From positions 8,370,001-8,434,000 of the forward strand of contig NZ_RKQF01000001.1 in assembly GCF_003814875.1 (NCBI RefSeq): a stretch of 64,000 nucleotides of DNA. Direction: 5' to 3'. A program made the position numbers and the translations under genes. Positions 44,216 to 52,606 of this stretch are shown here, one piece after another; position 1 is the first letter of the stretch; the number at the start of each line of letters is the position of its first letter. The notes under the pieces are model-generated. The model was not told the DNA's origin, made no database searches, and saw only the letters and a program-made list of their open reading frames with translations. The DNA comes from Streptomyces sp. Ag109_O5-1. Its GTDB lineage: Bacteria; Actinomycetota; Actinomycetes; Streptomycetales; Streptomycetaceae.

Positions 44216-46525
44216 TCAGGCCACCGCGCTCAGTGTGTCCGCCAAGCGGCGTCGTGCGGCGCGGGTTGCCGGGACGGCGGACAGGGCCGCCGCGCCCGCG
44301 ACCGCGGCCGTGCCGAACAGGAGCAGGAGCAGGAGGGGTGGGCCCTGTGCGATGCCCGCGCCGATGCCGCTTGACCTGCCCTGTGTGTTGATCAGCCAGT
44401 GGGAGAGGGGGGCGCCCAGGGCCGTAGCGGCCAGGACTGCGGTCAGTGCCGTGCAGCCGGTTGCTGTGACGGTGACTGCGGTGATCTGGCGGGGGGAGAG
44501 GCCGATGGCCTTCAGGGCGAGCAGGTCGCGTTCGCCCTCGCGTACCGTGCCGCCGATCGCGGTCAGGAGTTCGACCAGGCCGATCAGGGCCAGGACCGCG
44601 ATGACTCCGGCCGCCACTCCGCGCAGTGGGGAGAGGCCGTCCGCCGGGTTGGTCACGGTGTGTACGTCCAGGCGGCCGGCTCCGGCCGTGGTCAGGCGAC
44701 GGGCGGCCTCGTGGACGTCGGTGCCGGGGTGGAGGCGGACCTGGTAGAGGGTGGGGGTCAGGCGGGGGTCGTTCTCGCGCAGGGTGTCGAGGGACGTGGA
44801 GATGACCCGGCCGGCGTTCTCCGTCTCGATGCTGCGGCCCACGATGTGCAGGATCTGCGGCTGGTTGCCGACGGTCATGCGTACCCAGTCGCCGACGTGC
44901 GCGTCGAGAAGGTCCAGCAGGCCCTGGCCGGCCACCGCCTCGTCGGTGCCGCGTGCGGGGCGGCCCTCGGCCAGGGCGTACGGGTACGGGTCCCGGTGGG
45001 TGCCGAAGCCGCGCAGGGCGATCGTCGCCGTCTGGCCCGGGACCAGCGCGGCCACCTCCACGCCCGGGTAGGCGGCGGCCACCTGCGGGTCGCGGGCGAG
45101 GAGGGCGCGGGTCTGCCGGTCGTCGAGGCCCGCGTCGGCGTGGACGGTGAGCGCGGCCGGGAGTCCGATCCGGCCGGGGTCGCTGTGGAAGCGGCTGATG
45201 GTGGTCCATGCGCTCATCGCCACGACGATGAGGAGGAGGGGCAGGGCCAGTCGGGCGATGGTGGTGAGTGAGCGGGCTCTGCGGGCGAAGGCGGTGTGCC
45301 AGCCCAGGACCAGGGCGGGCGGAACCTGAAGACCCAGTGCGTGCCGGGCCGGGGAGGAGAGGCGTCCGGTGGGACGTGGGGTGTGGGGGGTGGCGCCGGA
45401 CCGGAACGACGGGAGCGGCATCGGGACGGGGGGTACGCGTCCGGCGCGCCAAGCGGCCAGGCCCGTCGTCGCGGCGATGAAGAGCACCGCGCCGGCCGGG
45501 ATCGCGATCAGTGCCACGGCGTGGCCGGGCAGGCCCTGCCAGAGCGCGATCGCGTCCCCTAGGCGGCCGGGGAGTCTGCTGCCCAGGGACCTTGTCAGCG
45601 CGGCCGCGCTCACGGCGCCGAGCAGCGCGTAGGCGATGTGCTGGAGGAGGAAGACGCGGACCACCTGGTCGGGGGTGAAGCCGATCGCCTTGAGGATGGA
45701 GATGTCGCGGAGATGGCCGCGGATGCGGGTGGTGATCGCTCCGTGCACCGCCAGTCCGGCGGCTATCAGTGCGCCCAGTCCGAACAGGGCCAGGACCTGG
45801 CCGAGCAGTCGGTTGTCGCCCTGTGCCTCGGCGCGTGCCTGCTGCCAGGTGGCGACCTCGCCGATCGCACCGGCGCCCAGCACTGTGACGGCGCGCTGCA
45901 CGGCGTAGTCGGTGTCGTCGGGGTTGGTCAGGCGCAGGCCGATGACCTGGCCGTTCGGGGTGCTGACGACGGAGCGCGGGGCCCAGACCAGGCCCGGCTG
46001 CTCTTCCGGGTCGTAGCGCGGCTCGGCGCTGTCGGCTATGCCGAGCACGGTCACCGTGCGGGTGGTACCCAGCAGGGTGAGGGTGTCGCCGGGCTCGGCG
46101 AGCAGGGCGCGGGCGAGATGGTTCTCCAGGACCACGCCGTCGGGGGTCGTCGGGTCGAGCCAGCGGCCGGAGACGAGGAGCGGGCGGCCGATCGTGAGGT
46201 GCTGGGGGGTGGCGCGCAGTTCCACGGCGGCTCGGGTGCCGTGGGAGGTGAGGGTGGTGGACTCGGTGGCGTACGGGCCGGCCTCGGACTCGACGCCGTC
46301 CAGTCCGGCCAGCTTTCCCACCTGCGCGGACCGGGCGGTGTGCAGCCATACGTGCGCGCCGCGGGTCTGTTCGAAGACGCGCTGCCAGGGGTTGGTGGCG
46401 TAGCCGAAGAGGGCGGTGGCCAGCAGCAGCGACAGTACGATCCCGACCGTGGCCAGCACCAGGAACAGCGCCTCGCCGCGGTGCGTGCGCAGATCGGAGT
46501 GCGCCCAGCGCAAGGTGGCCCGCAT
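44216..46525 (-). CDS. FtsX/MacB-type ABC transporter permease
   Basis: A 769-residue permease with two FtsX-like halves. It has an N-terminal anchor (GEALFLVLATVGIVLSLLLA), a large extracellular domain, three helices near residues 240-330 (LALFGLGALIAAGLAVHG, ISILKAIGFTPDQVV), a second anchor and domain, and three C-terminal helices. The second ILKAIG-like motif (LLALKAIGLSPRQ) confirms the duplicated FtsX unit. It works with the ATPase encoded upstream (46656-47435), probably exporting or relocating a lipid or peptide. The 130-base gap between the two genes carries 15-bp repeats. Confidence 0.87.
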   Translation of the reverse strand: MRATLRWAHSDLRTHRGEALFLVLATVGIVLSLLLATALFGYATNPWQRVFEQTRGAHVWLHTARSAQVGKLAGLDGVESEAGPYATESTTLTSHGTRAAVELRATPQHLTIGRPLLVSGRWLDPTTPDGVVLENHLARALLAEPGDTLTLLGTTRTVTVLGIADSAEPRYDPEEQPGLVWAPRSVVSTPNGQVIGLRLTNPDDTDYAVQRAVTVLGAGAIGEVATWQQARAEAQGDNRLLGQVLALFGLGALIAAGLAVHGAITTRIRGHLRDISILKAIGFTPDQVVRVFLLQHIAYALLGAVSAAALTRSLGSRLPGRLGDAIALWQGLPGHAVALIAIPAGAVLFIAATTGLAAWRAGRVPPVPMPLPSFRSGATPHTPRPTGRLSSPARHALGLQVPPALVLGWHTAFARRARSLTTIARLALPLLLIVVAMSAWTTISRFHSDPGRIGLPAALTVHADAGLDDRQTRALLARDPQVAAAYPGVEVAALVPGQTATIALRGFGTHRDPYPYALAEGRPARGTDEAVAGQGLLDLLDAHVGDWVRMTVGNQPQILHIVGRSIETENAGRVISTSLDTLRENDPRLTPTLYQVRLHPGTDVHEAARRLTTAGAGRLDVHTVTNPADGLSPLRGVAAGVIAVLALIGLVELLTAIGGTVREGERDLLALKAIGLSPRQITAVTVTATGCTALTAVLAATALGAPLSHWLINTQGRSSGIGAGIAQGPPLLLLLLFGTAAVAGAAALSAVPATRAARRRLADTLSAVA

Positions 46526-46548
46526 ACGGCTCAGCCCCTCCGGGTGAC

Positions 46549-46655
46549 GTCGTACGCCTGTATGCCAGTCCGTCGTACGACAGTCGGTCGTATGCCAGTC
46601 GGTCGTACGACAGTCGGACGCGTGTCGGTCGGTCGCATGTCAGCCCGCCAGTCCG
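46549..46655. repeat. 15-bp tandem repeats with a palindromic core
   Basis: The unit GTCGTACGACAGTCG recurs with small changes every 15 bases at 46572, 46587 and 46602. Related GTCGTACGCC lies at 46549, and degenerate copies run on to about 46655. The core GTCGTACGAC is self-complementary. The array sits between the ATPase and permease genes of one operon. Confidence 0.75.
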
Positions 46656-47435
46656 TCAGTCCGTCAGTTCGAGCACGCCGGAGATGCCGGTCCCGCGGGT
46701 GGGCGTGGCGTCGAGCTCCGCGTCGTCGGCTATCCGGCCGTCGAAGAAGCTGATCACCCGGTCCGCGGCGCTGGCCAGCCGGGCGTCATGGGTGACCAGG
46801 AGAATCGTCTGGCCGCGGTTGTGGAAGCGGGACAGCAGGCGCATCACCTCGCGGGTGCCCTTGCTGTCCAGGCTGCCCGCGGGTTCGTCGGCGAGGAGGA
46901 GCGGGGGGTGGTTGACCAGGGCGCGGGCCAGCGCGACCCGCTGCTGCTCACCGCCGGACAGTTCGCCCGGCAGGCTGCGGTCCTTGCCGTCGAGGCCGAG
47001 TTCGGCCAGGAGTGCCGTGCGTTCGGCGCGTGCTTGTTTCGGGGGCACGCCGGCAAGGAGCGCGGGGAGTTCCACGTTGTCGGCGACGGACAGGTTCGAG
47101 ACCAGGTTGAAGAACTGGAAGACGATCCCGATCCGCTTCCTGCGCTCGACCGCCCAGCGGGCCTCGCTCCATTCGTCGGCGCGGGTGCCGTCCAGCCAGA
47201 TGCGGCCGGCATCCGGCCGCTGCAGTCCGCCCAGCAGGTGCAGCAGCGTGGACTTGCCGGCTCCGGACGGGCCGGTGACGGCGACGAACTCGCCCGGCCG
47301 GAGGGAGAGGTCCACGCCGCGGACGGCACGGGCCGGGGCGCCCTCGCCGTGGTGCGTCTTGACCAGGCCCTCGGCGCGCAGCACGGGAGTGACCTGGCCT
47401 TCGGCGCGCAGCACAGGAGCGGGACCCTGCGTCAT
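46656..47435 (-). CDS. MacB/LolD-type ABC transporter ATPase
   Basis: A 259-residue ATPase with Walker A GPSGAGKST, Q-loop VFQFFNLVSNLSV, signature LSGGEQQR, Walker B LLLADEPAGSLD and H-loop THD. The start at ATG 47435 overlaps the padR stop (ATGA). The N-terminus contains a doubled PVLRAEG motif produced by a 30-bp tandem duplication at 47361-47420. It energises the FtsX permease downstream. Confidence 0.9.
   Translation of the reverse strand: MTQGPAPVLRAEGQVTPVLRAEGLVKTHHGEGAPARAVRGVDLSLRPGEFVAVTGPSGAGKSTLLHLLGGLQRPDAGRIWLDGTRADEWSEARWAVERRKRIGIVFQFFNLVSNLSVADNVELPALLAGVPPKQARAERTALLAELGLDGKDRSLPGELSGGEQQRVALARALVNHPPLLLADEPAGSLDSKGTREVMRLLSRFHNRGQTILLVTHDARLASAADRVISFFDGRIADDAELDATPTRGTGISGVLELTD
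47361..47420 (-). repeat. 30-bp tandem duplication inside the ATPase gene
   Basis: The 30 bases at 47361-47390 and those at 47391-47420 agree at about 26 positions. The duplication keeps the frame and doubles the motif PVLRAEG in the N-terminus of the ATPase. It lies outside the catalytic core and is probably neutral. Confidence 0.75.
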
Positions 47436-47956
47436 TCCAGCCCCTCCAGTTCTTCCAGCTCTTCCTGACACCGTTCCAACCAGTCGAGGTCGGCCTGCAG
47501 GTGCAGCATCGCGCCCTCGATCAGCAGATGGGCGATCCGGTTGTCGCGGTTCTCGGCGGCGGCCAGCTTCGACAGGCTGCGCATGGTGGTCAGGTACTGC
47601 CGCCGCTGCCGGTTGATCAGGGCGATCTGGTCGGCGAGTCCGGTCTGCGGAGCGAGCGCCAGCTTCATGAAGAACTCGTCCCGCACCCGGGGCTCGTCCT
47701 CGGGCTTCTCGAACCAGGCGCGGAGTTCGTCCTGCCCGGCCTCGGTGAGGTGGTAGACCTTCTTGTTGGGCCGGCTGGACTGCTCGACGTCCTCGCCCTC
47801 GATCAGCCCCTGCTTCTCCAGACGGCCCAGGGTGACATAGACCTGGCCGATGTTCGGCTGAGGGTACGCGGAGCCCAGCAGTTGCTCAAGGTCCTGCTTC
47901 AGCTCGTAGCCGTGGGCCGGACCGCGCGCGAGGAGTGCCAGGAGGGGCAGGCGCAC
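47432..47956 (-). CDS. PadR-family transcriptional regulator
   Basis: A 174-residue repressor. The N-terminal winged helix reads LLALLARGPAHGYELKQDLE, then PNIGQVYVTLGRLEKQGLI and the wing KKVYHLTEAG. The C-terminal helical domain (QRRQYLTTMRSLSKLAA) is for dimerisation. It leads the operon with the ABC ATPase and permease and overlaps the ATPase by four bases. An inverted repeat at 48007-48021 is its likely operator, so drug- or envelope-responsive self-regulation is expected. Confidence 0.9.
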   Translation of the reverse strand: MRLPLLALLARGPAHGYELKQDLEQLLGSAYPQPNIGQVYVTLGRLEKQGLIEGEDVEQSSRPNKKVYHLTEAGQDELRAWFEKPEDEPRVRDEFFMKLALAPQTGLADQIALINRQRRQYLTTMRSLSKLAAAENRDNRIAHLLIEGAMLHLQADLDWLERCQEELEELEGLE

Positions 47957-48006
47957 GTGTGCAGTCCTCCTGTCTACCGATTGTGCTCCGCACCCTAGTA
48001 TCGCCC

Positions 48007-48021
48007 ATACCTAACAGGTAT
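48007..48021 (-). promoter_or_regulatory. Inverted repeat upstream of padR
   Basis: ATACCT at 48007-48012 and AGGTAT at 48016-48021 form a perfect 6-bp inverted repeat with a 3-base spacer. On the minus strand a GATACT box just downstream can serve as -10. This fits a PadR operator; the site also lies upstream of the divergent sugar-binding gene. Confidence 0.6.
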
Positions 48022-48082
48022 ACATGGCCTCCGACTCGGGGTGAAGGTGCCCCGTGCGGTCGCGGTGCGCAGGGAGGAACCT

Positions 48083-49354
48083 ATGCGGTGGTGGCATGCC
48101 GCGGGTAGGGGGCTCCTCGCTCTGGTCGTGGTGATGACCGGGTACGTGGCCTCGGGCGCGCACACCGGCCAGGGTGCCGGCGGCGGCCGTGGTCCGCTGA
48201 CCCTGGCCACCGCGGGGGACCTCACGGGCTATCTCGGCCCGCTCCTGGAGGGCTGGAACCGCACCCACCCCGGCGAGAAGGTCACCCTCGTCGAACTTCC
48301 CGACTCCGCCGACGAGACCCACGCCCAGATGGTCACCGACCTGCGCGGCGGCGACCGCAGCCGGTTCGACGTCCTCAACATCGACGTCGCCTGGACCTCG
48401 GAGTTCGCGGCGGCGGGCTGGATCCGGCAGCTGCCCCGGGACCGCTTCCCGCTGGACACGTTCCTGCCCCGGGTCGTCGACACGGCGACCTACGAGGGGC
48501 GCCTGTACGCGGTCCCGTACGTCACCAACGCCGGCCTGCTCCTGTACCGCGCGGACATCCTCGCCAAGGAGGGCGTGCGTCCGCCGCGCACCTGGGCCGA
48601 GCTGGAGCGCGACGCGAAGGCCATCGCGCCCAAGTACGGACTCGGCGGCTACGCGGGCCAGTTCCTGCCCTACGAAGGGCTCACCGTGAACGCCGCCGAG
48701 GCCGTCTACTCGGCCGGCGGCACCATCCTCGGCGACGAGGGCGCCCGGGTCACCGTGGACTCCGCGGCGGCCCGCGAGGGCATCGGGTTCCTCACCCGCG
48801 GGGTGCGCGAGGGCTGGATCCCCAAGGCCGCGCTGACCTACACGGAGGAGGAGTCCAAACAGGCCTTCCAGGACGGGCACCTGCTCTTCCTGCGCAACTG
48901 GCCGTACGCGTACGTCGGCGCATCGGGCCCGGGCTCGGCGGTCGCCGGCAAGGTCGGCGCCGTACCGCTGCCCGGCCCCGACGGGCCGGGGACCAGTGTC
49001 CTCGGCGGCTCCAACCTGGCCGTCAACACGCACGCCCGGCACCCCGACTCGGCCGCACGGCTGATCGCCTACCTCACCAGCGCGCCCGTGCAGCGCCAGG
49101 TCCTCACCCGCGGCGCACTGCCGCCGGTGCGCGCCGCGCTGTACGAAGACCCCGCGCTGATCCGGGAGTTCCCCTATCTGCCGACCCTGCGCGCCAGCGT
49201 GCAGGCGGCCCGGCCGCGCCCGAAGAGCCCGCGCTACGACCAGGTCAGCCTGGTGGTGCAGGCCGTCGTCCACGACGCGATGACCGGGCACGAGACGCCC
49301 GCGGCGGCGGTGCGGCGGCTGGCGCGGGAACTGGCAGCCCTCTCCGACCGCTAG
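48083..49354 (+). CDS. ABC sugar transporter substrate-binding protein (family 1)
   Basis: A 423-residue exported binding protein. ATG 48083 has an AGGGAGGA ribosome binding site. An N-terminal hydrophobic segment (LLALVVVMTGYVASGA) serves as signal peptide or anchor, without an obvious lipobox cysteine. The mature part has MalE-type motifs: DLTGYLGPLLEGWNRTHPG, RFDVLNIDVAWTSEFAAAGW, YAVPYVTNAGLLLYRADIL and RPPRTWAELERDA. No permease genes are adjacent, so it may serve a transporter elsewhere. Its ligand is unknown, possibly trehalose- or maltose-like. Confidence 0.85.
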   Translation: MRWWHAAGRGLLALVVVMTGYVASGAHTGQGAGGGRGPLTLATAGDLTGYLGPLLEGWNRTHPGEKVTLVELPDSADETHAQMVTDLRGGDRSRFDVLNIDVAWTSEFAAAGWIRQLPRDRFPLDTFLPRVVDTATYEGRLYAVPYVTNAGLLLYRADILAKEGVRPPRTWAELERDAKAIAPKYGLGGYAGQFLPYEGLTVNAAEAVYSAGGTILGDEGARVTVDSAAAREGIGFLTRGVREGWIPKAALTYTEEESKQAFQDGHLLFLRNWPYAYVGASGPGSAVAGKVGAVPLPGPDGPGTSVLGGSNLAVNTHARHPDSAARLIAYLTSAPVQRQVLTRGALPPVRAALYEDPALIREFPYLPTLRASVQAARPRPKSPRYDQVSLVVQAVVHDAMTGHETPAAAVRRLARELAALSDR

Positions 49355-49370
49355 TTACTTGTTAAGTAAC
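49354..49370. promoter_or_regulatory. Perfect palindrome between binding-protein and glucosidase genes
   Basis: GTTACTT at 49354-49360 and AAGTAAC at 49364-49370 form a perfect 7-bp inverted repeat with a 3-base spacer, starting at the last base of the upstream stop codon. It lacks a U-tract and is AT-rich. It may be an operator for the alpha-glucoside operon or a weak terminator. Confidence 0.5.
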
Positions 49371-49451
49371 GCCACGGTCTCTTCTGCGCTCTCAAGCGGC
49401 CTATTTCTCCTGATATAGAACCCAACTGGGCAGTAGCTTCCGTCCTGCTCG

Positions 49452-49481
49452 TTGACACCCTCTCGACATGCCTACTTAACA
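49452..49481 (+). promoter_or_regulatory. Probable sigma70-type promoter of the alpha-glucoside operon
   Basis: TTGACA at 49452-49457 matches the -35 consensus. Possible -10 boxes are TACTTA (49473-49478, 15-base spacing) or TTAACA (49476-49481, 18-base spacing). The distance to the TTG start at 49550 leaves a leader of about 65 bases. Confidence 0.5.
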
Positions 49482-49549
49482 TGCATGCATAACGGCTGGC
49501 CTCACCAGCTGGCTTCAACGGCTGCCCTTCGCACAGACAGGTCAATGGG

Positions 49550-51208
49550 TTGAACAGGCACCCTTGGTGGCGTGACGCAGTGATCTACCAGGTGTACGTC
49601 CGCAGCTTTCTGGACAGCACCGGCGACGGCATCGGCGATCTGGCCGGCGTCCGGGCCGGACTGCCGTACCTGAAGAAGCTCGGTGTCGACGGGATCTGGC
49701 TGAGCCCCTTCTACCCCTCCCCGCAGCACGACCACGGCTACGACGTGGCCGGCTACTGCGACGTGGACCCGCTCTTCGGCGACCTCGCCGAGTTCGACCT
49801 GCTGACGGCGGCTGCCCGGCGGCTCGGCATCAGGGTGCTGCTCGACATCGTCCCCAACCACTGCTCCGACCAGCACCCGTGGTTCCGCCAGGCCCTCGCC
49901 TCCGCACCCGGCAGCCGGGAGCGCGGCCGCTTCCACTTCGCCGACGGGCGGGGCCCCGACGGCTCCGAGCCGCCCAACAACTGGCACTCCATGTTCGGCG
50001 GGCCGGCCTGGAGCCGGGTGACCGAGGCGGACGGCCGGCCCGGACAGTGGTACCTGCACATGTTCGCGCCCGAGCAGCCCGACTGGAACTGGCGCACCCC
50101 CGAGGTCGCCGACGAGTTCGACCAGGTGCTCCGCTTCTGGCTGGACCGGGGCGTCGACGGCTTCCGCATCGACGTCGCCGCCGGCCTCTTCAAGCATCCC
50201 GAACTGCCCGACTCCCCGGACCCGGAGGCCGACGCCCGCACCCGCGACTCGGTCAACCCCCTTGCCTGGAACCAGCCCGAGGTGCACGACGTCTGGCGGA
50301 ACTGGCGCGCGGTGTGCGAGGAGTACACGGCCCGCGACGGCCGCGAACGCCTCCTCGTCGGCGAGGTCTCCGTCCCCACCGCCCGTGACCACGCGCTCTA
50401 CGTCCGCCCGGCCGAACTCCACCAGGCCTTCTTCTTCGACCTGTTGAGCGCGCCCTGGAACGCCGACGTCTTCCGCAAGGTCATCGGCGAGGCCATGCAG
50501 GACATCGCCGGCACCGGCTCCACGGTCACCTGGGTCCTCAACAACCACGACCAGGTCCGTACGGTCACCCGCTACGGCGAACCCACCCCCGAGGGCAGCG
50601 GACTCGGCGCCGCCCGGGCCCGCGCGGCCGCCCTGCTGATGCTGGCGCTGCCCGGCGCCGCCTACATCTACCAGGGCGAGGAACTGGGTCTGCCCGAGGT
50701 CGTCGACCTGCCCGACGACGTGCTCACCGACCCGATCTTCCGGCGCACCGGCAGCCGGGCCCGGATCCGCGACGGCTGCCGGGTCCCGCTCCCTTGGTCC
50801 GGGCAGGCCTCCCCGTTCGGCTTCACCTCCGGCGCCGAAGGGGCCCGGCCCTGGCTGCCGCAGCCCGACTACTTCGCCGAGTACGTCACCGAACGCGCCC
50901 TCGCCGACACCCGCTCCTTCTGGCACCTGTACCGCGACGGACTCCAACTGCGGTCCCGACTGCCCCAGTTGGGCGACGGCCCGCTGGAGTGGCTGGACAC
51001 CCCGCCCGGCGTCCTCGGCTTCGTCCGCGGTGCGGGCCCGCTCCGTGGCGACGGACTGCTCCGAGGCGACGGCCTGGTCTGCGCCGTCAACTTCGGTACG
51101 GCGCCCACCCCCGCCCCCGTCTCCGGCACTCCGCTGCTCGCCAGCGGCCCCTGCCCCGCCGGAGTACTCCCCGGCTCCACCGCCGCCTGGTGGATCAACG
51201 ACTCCTGA
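49550..51208 (+). CDS. GH13 alpha-glucosidase
   Basis: A 552-residue GH13 enzyme starting at TTG 49550; no ATG or GTG is available in frame before a stop. The start WWRDAVIYQVYVRSFLDSTG is classical. Catalytic residues are D208 (GFRIDVA, nucleophile), E272 (VGEVSVP, acid/base) and D334 (NNHD). DIVPNHCSDQHPWF and the IYQGEELGLPE motif also fit oligo-1,6-/alpha-glucosidases. There is no signal peptide, so it acts on imported sugar. It is first in an operon with a binding protein and two permeases, which brings in alpha-glucosides such as maltose. Confidence 0.9.
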   Translation: MNRHPWWRDAVIYQVYVRSFLDSTGDGIGDLAGVRAGLPYLKKLGVDGIWLSPFYPSPQHDHGYDVAGYCDVDPLFGDLAEFDLLTAAARRLGIRVLLDIVPNHCSDQHPWFRQALASAPGSRERGRFHFADGRGPDGSEPPNNWHSMFGGPAWSRVTEADGRPGQWYLHMFAPEQPDWNWRTPEVADEFDQVLRFWLDRGVDGFRIDVAAGLFKHPELPDSPDPEADARTRDSVNPLAWNQPEVHDVWRNWRAVCEEYTARDGRERLLVGEVSVPTARDHALYVRPAELHQAFFFDLLSAPWNADVFRKVIGEAMQDIAGTGSTVTWVLNNHDQVRTVTRYGEPTPEGSGLGAARARAAALLMLALPGAAYIYQGEELGLPEVVDLPDDVLTDPIFRRTGSRARIRDGCRVPLPWSGQASPFGFTSGAEGARPWLPQPDYFAEYVTERALADTRSFWHLYRDGLQLRSRLPQLGDGPLEWLDTPPGVLGFVRGAGPLRGDGLLRGDGLVCAVNFGTAPTPAPVSGTPLLASGPCPAGVLPGSTAAWWINDS

Positions 51209-51266
51209 CCCGACCGTCCGACCCGATCACCCGCTCAACTCGGGCTCTCCCGAAGGGACATCAACG

Positions 51267-52601
51267 ATGATGCGACGACGCACCACCACCCTCCTCACCG
51301 GCTGCACCGCCCTCGCCCTCGCGCTCGGCGCCACCGCCTGCGGCGGCAGCGGCGGCCCGGTCTCGGCCGGCGGCGGCTCCAAGGCGCTCAGCGGCCAGAC
51401 GGTCACCGTGGCCGGCGTCTGGTCCGGCGACGAACTGAAGAGCTTCCAGAAGGTCCTCGACGCGTTCAGCGCGAAGACCGGCGCCAAGACCCAGTTCGTG
51501 TCCACCGGCGACAACGTCTCCACCGTCATCGGAAGCAAGATCGAGGGCGGCAACGCCCCCGACGTCGTCATGGTCCCGCAGGTCGGCGTGCTCCAGCAGT
51601 TCGCCAAGAGCGGCTGGCTGAAGCCTCTGTCCACGACCACCCAGCAGTCCGTGGACTCCGACTTCGCGCCGGTCTGGAAGAACTACGGCAGCGTCGGCGG
51701 CACCCTCTACGGCCTCTACTTCAAGGCCGCCGACAAGTCCACCGTCTGGTACAGCCCCGACGCCCTCGACCAGGCCGGCGTCAAGCCGCCCACCACCTGG
51801 GCGGACATGCTGAAGGACGGGCACACCGTCTCCGACTCGGGGCTCGCCGCCTTCTCCATAGGCGGCGCGGACGGCTGGACCCTCACCGACTGGTTCGAGA
51901 ACATCTACCTCTCCCAGGCCGGACCCGAGAAGTACGACGCCCTCGCCGCCCACAAGCTCGCGTGGACCGACGCGTCCGTGGTCAAGGCGCTCGGCACGCT
52001 CGGCACCCTCTTCAAGGACAAGCAGCTGATCGCGGGCGGTCAGAAGGAGGCCCTCAACACCGACTTCCCGACCTCGGTGGAGAAGGTCTTCGGGCCCAAG
52101 CCGGAGGCCGCCATGGTCTACGAGGGCGACTTCGTCGCCGGCGTCGCCCACGACCAGTTCAAGAAGACGATCGGCAAGGACGCGACGTTCTTCCCCTTCC
52201 CGGCGGTCGACGGCGGTACGGCGCCCGTGGTCAGCGGCGGTGACGCGGCGGTCGTACTGAAGGCCGGCAAGAACGCCACGGCCGGCATGAAGCTCCTGGA
52301 GTACCTGGCCACGCCGGAGGCCGCGGCCGTCTGGGCCAAGGAGGGCGGCTTCCTGTCCCCGAACAAGAACCTGGACCTGTCCTCCTACGGCGACGACGTC
52401 ACCCGCGCCATCGCCAAGTCCCTGGTGGGAGGCGGAGATTCGGTCCGCTTCGACATGTCCGACCAGGCGCCCGCGGCCTTCGGCGGCACCAAGGGCGCCG
52501 GCGAGTGGAAGATCCTCCAGGACTTCCTGGCCGACCCGTCGAACCCGAAGGCCACCGCCGCGCAGCTGGAGACCGCCGCGGCCAAGGCGTACAAGGGCTG
52601 A
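51267..52601 (+). CDS. Alpha-glucoside ABC transporter substrate-binding lipoprotein
   Basis: A 444-residue lipoprotein. ATG 51267 is followed by a basic n-region and hydrophobic core ending in a lipobox-like GATAC with C25. MalE/AglE-type motifs: TVAGVWSGDELKSFQKVL, APDVVMVPQVG, TLYGLYFKAADKSTVWY, KPPTTWADML and GGDAAVVLKAGKNATAGM. It delivers the sugar to the two permeases encoded next. The stop is six bases before the first permease start. Confidence 0.9.
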   Translation: MMRRRTTTLLTGCTALALALGATACGGSGGPVSAGGGSKALSGQTVTVAGVWSGDELKSFQKVLDAFSAKTGAKTQFVSTGDNVSTVIGSKIEGGNAPDVVMVPQVGVLQQFAKSGWLKPLSTTTQQSVDSDFAPVWKNYGSVGGTLYGLYFKAADKSTVWYSPDALDQAGVKPPTTWADMLKDGHTVSDSGLAAFSIGGADGWTLTDWFENIYLSQAGPEKYDALAAHKLAWTDASVVKALGTLGTLFKDKQLIAGGQKEALNTDFPTSVEKVFGPKPEAAMVYEGDFVAGVAHDQFKKTIGKDATFFPFPAVDGGTAPVVSGGDAAVVLKAGKNATAGMKLLEYLATPEAAAVWAKEGGFLSPNKNLDLSSYGDDVTRAIAKSLVGGGDSVRFDMSDQAPAAFGGTKGAGEWKILQDFLADPSNPKATAAQLETAAAKAYKG

Positions 52602-52606
52602 CGGCC

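Noticed and set aside
46549..46655. Possible small CRISPR array
   Set aside because: Units are contiguous 15-bp tandem repeats without unique spacers, and no cas genes are present.
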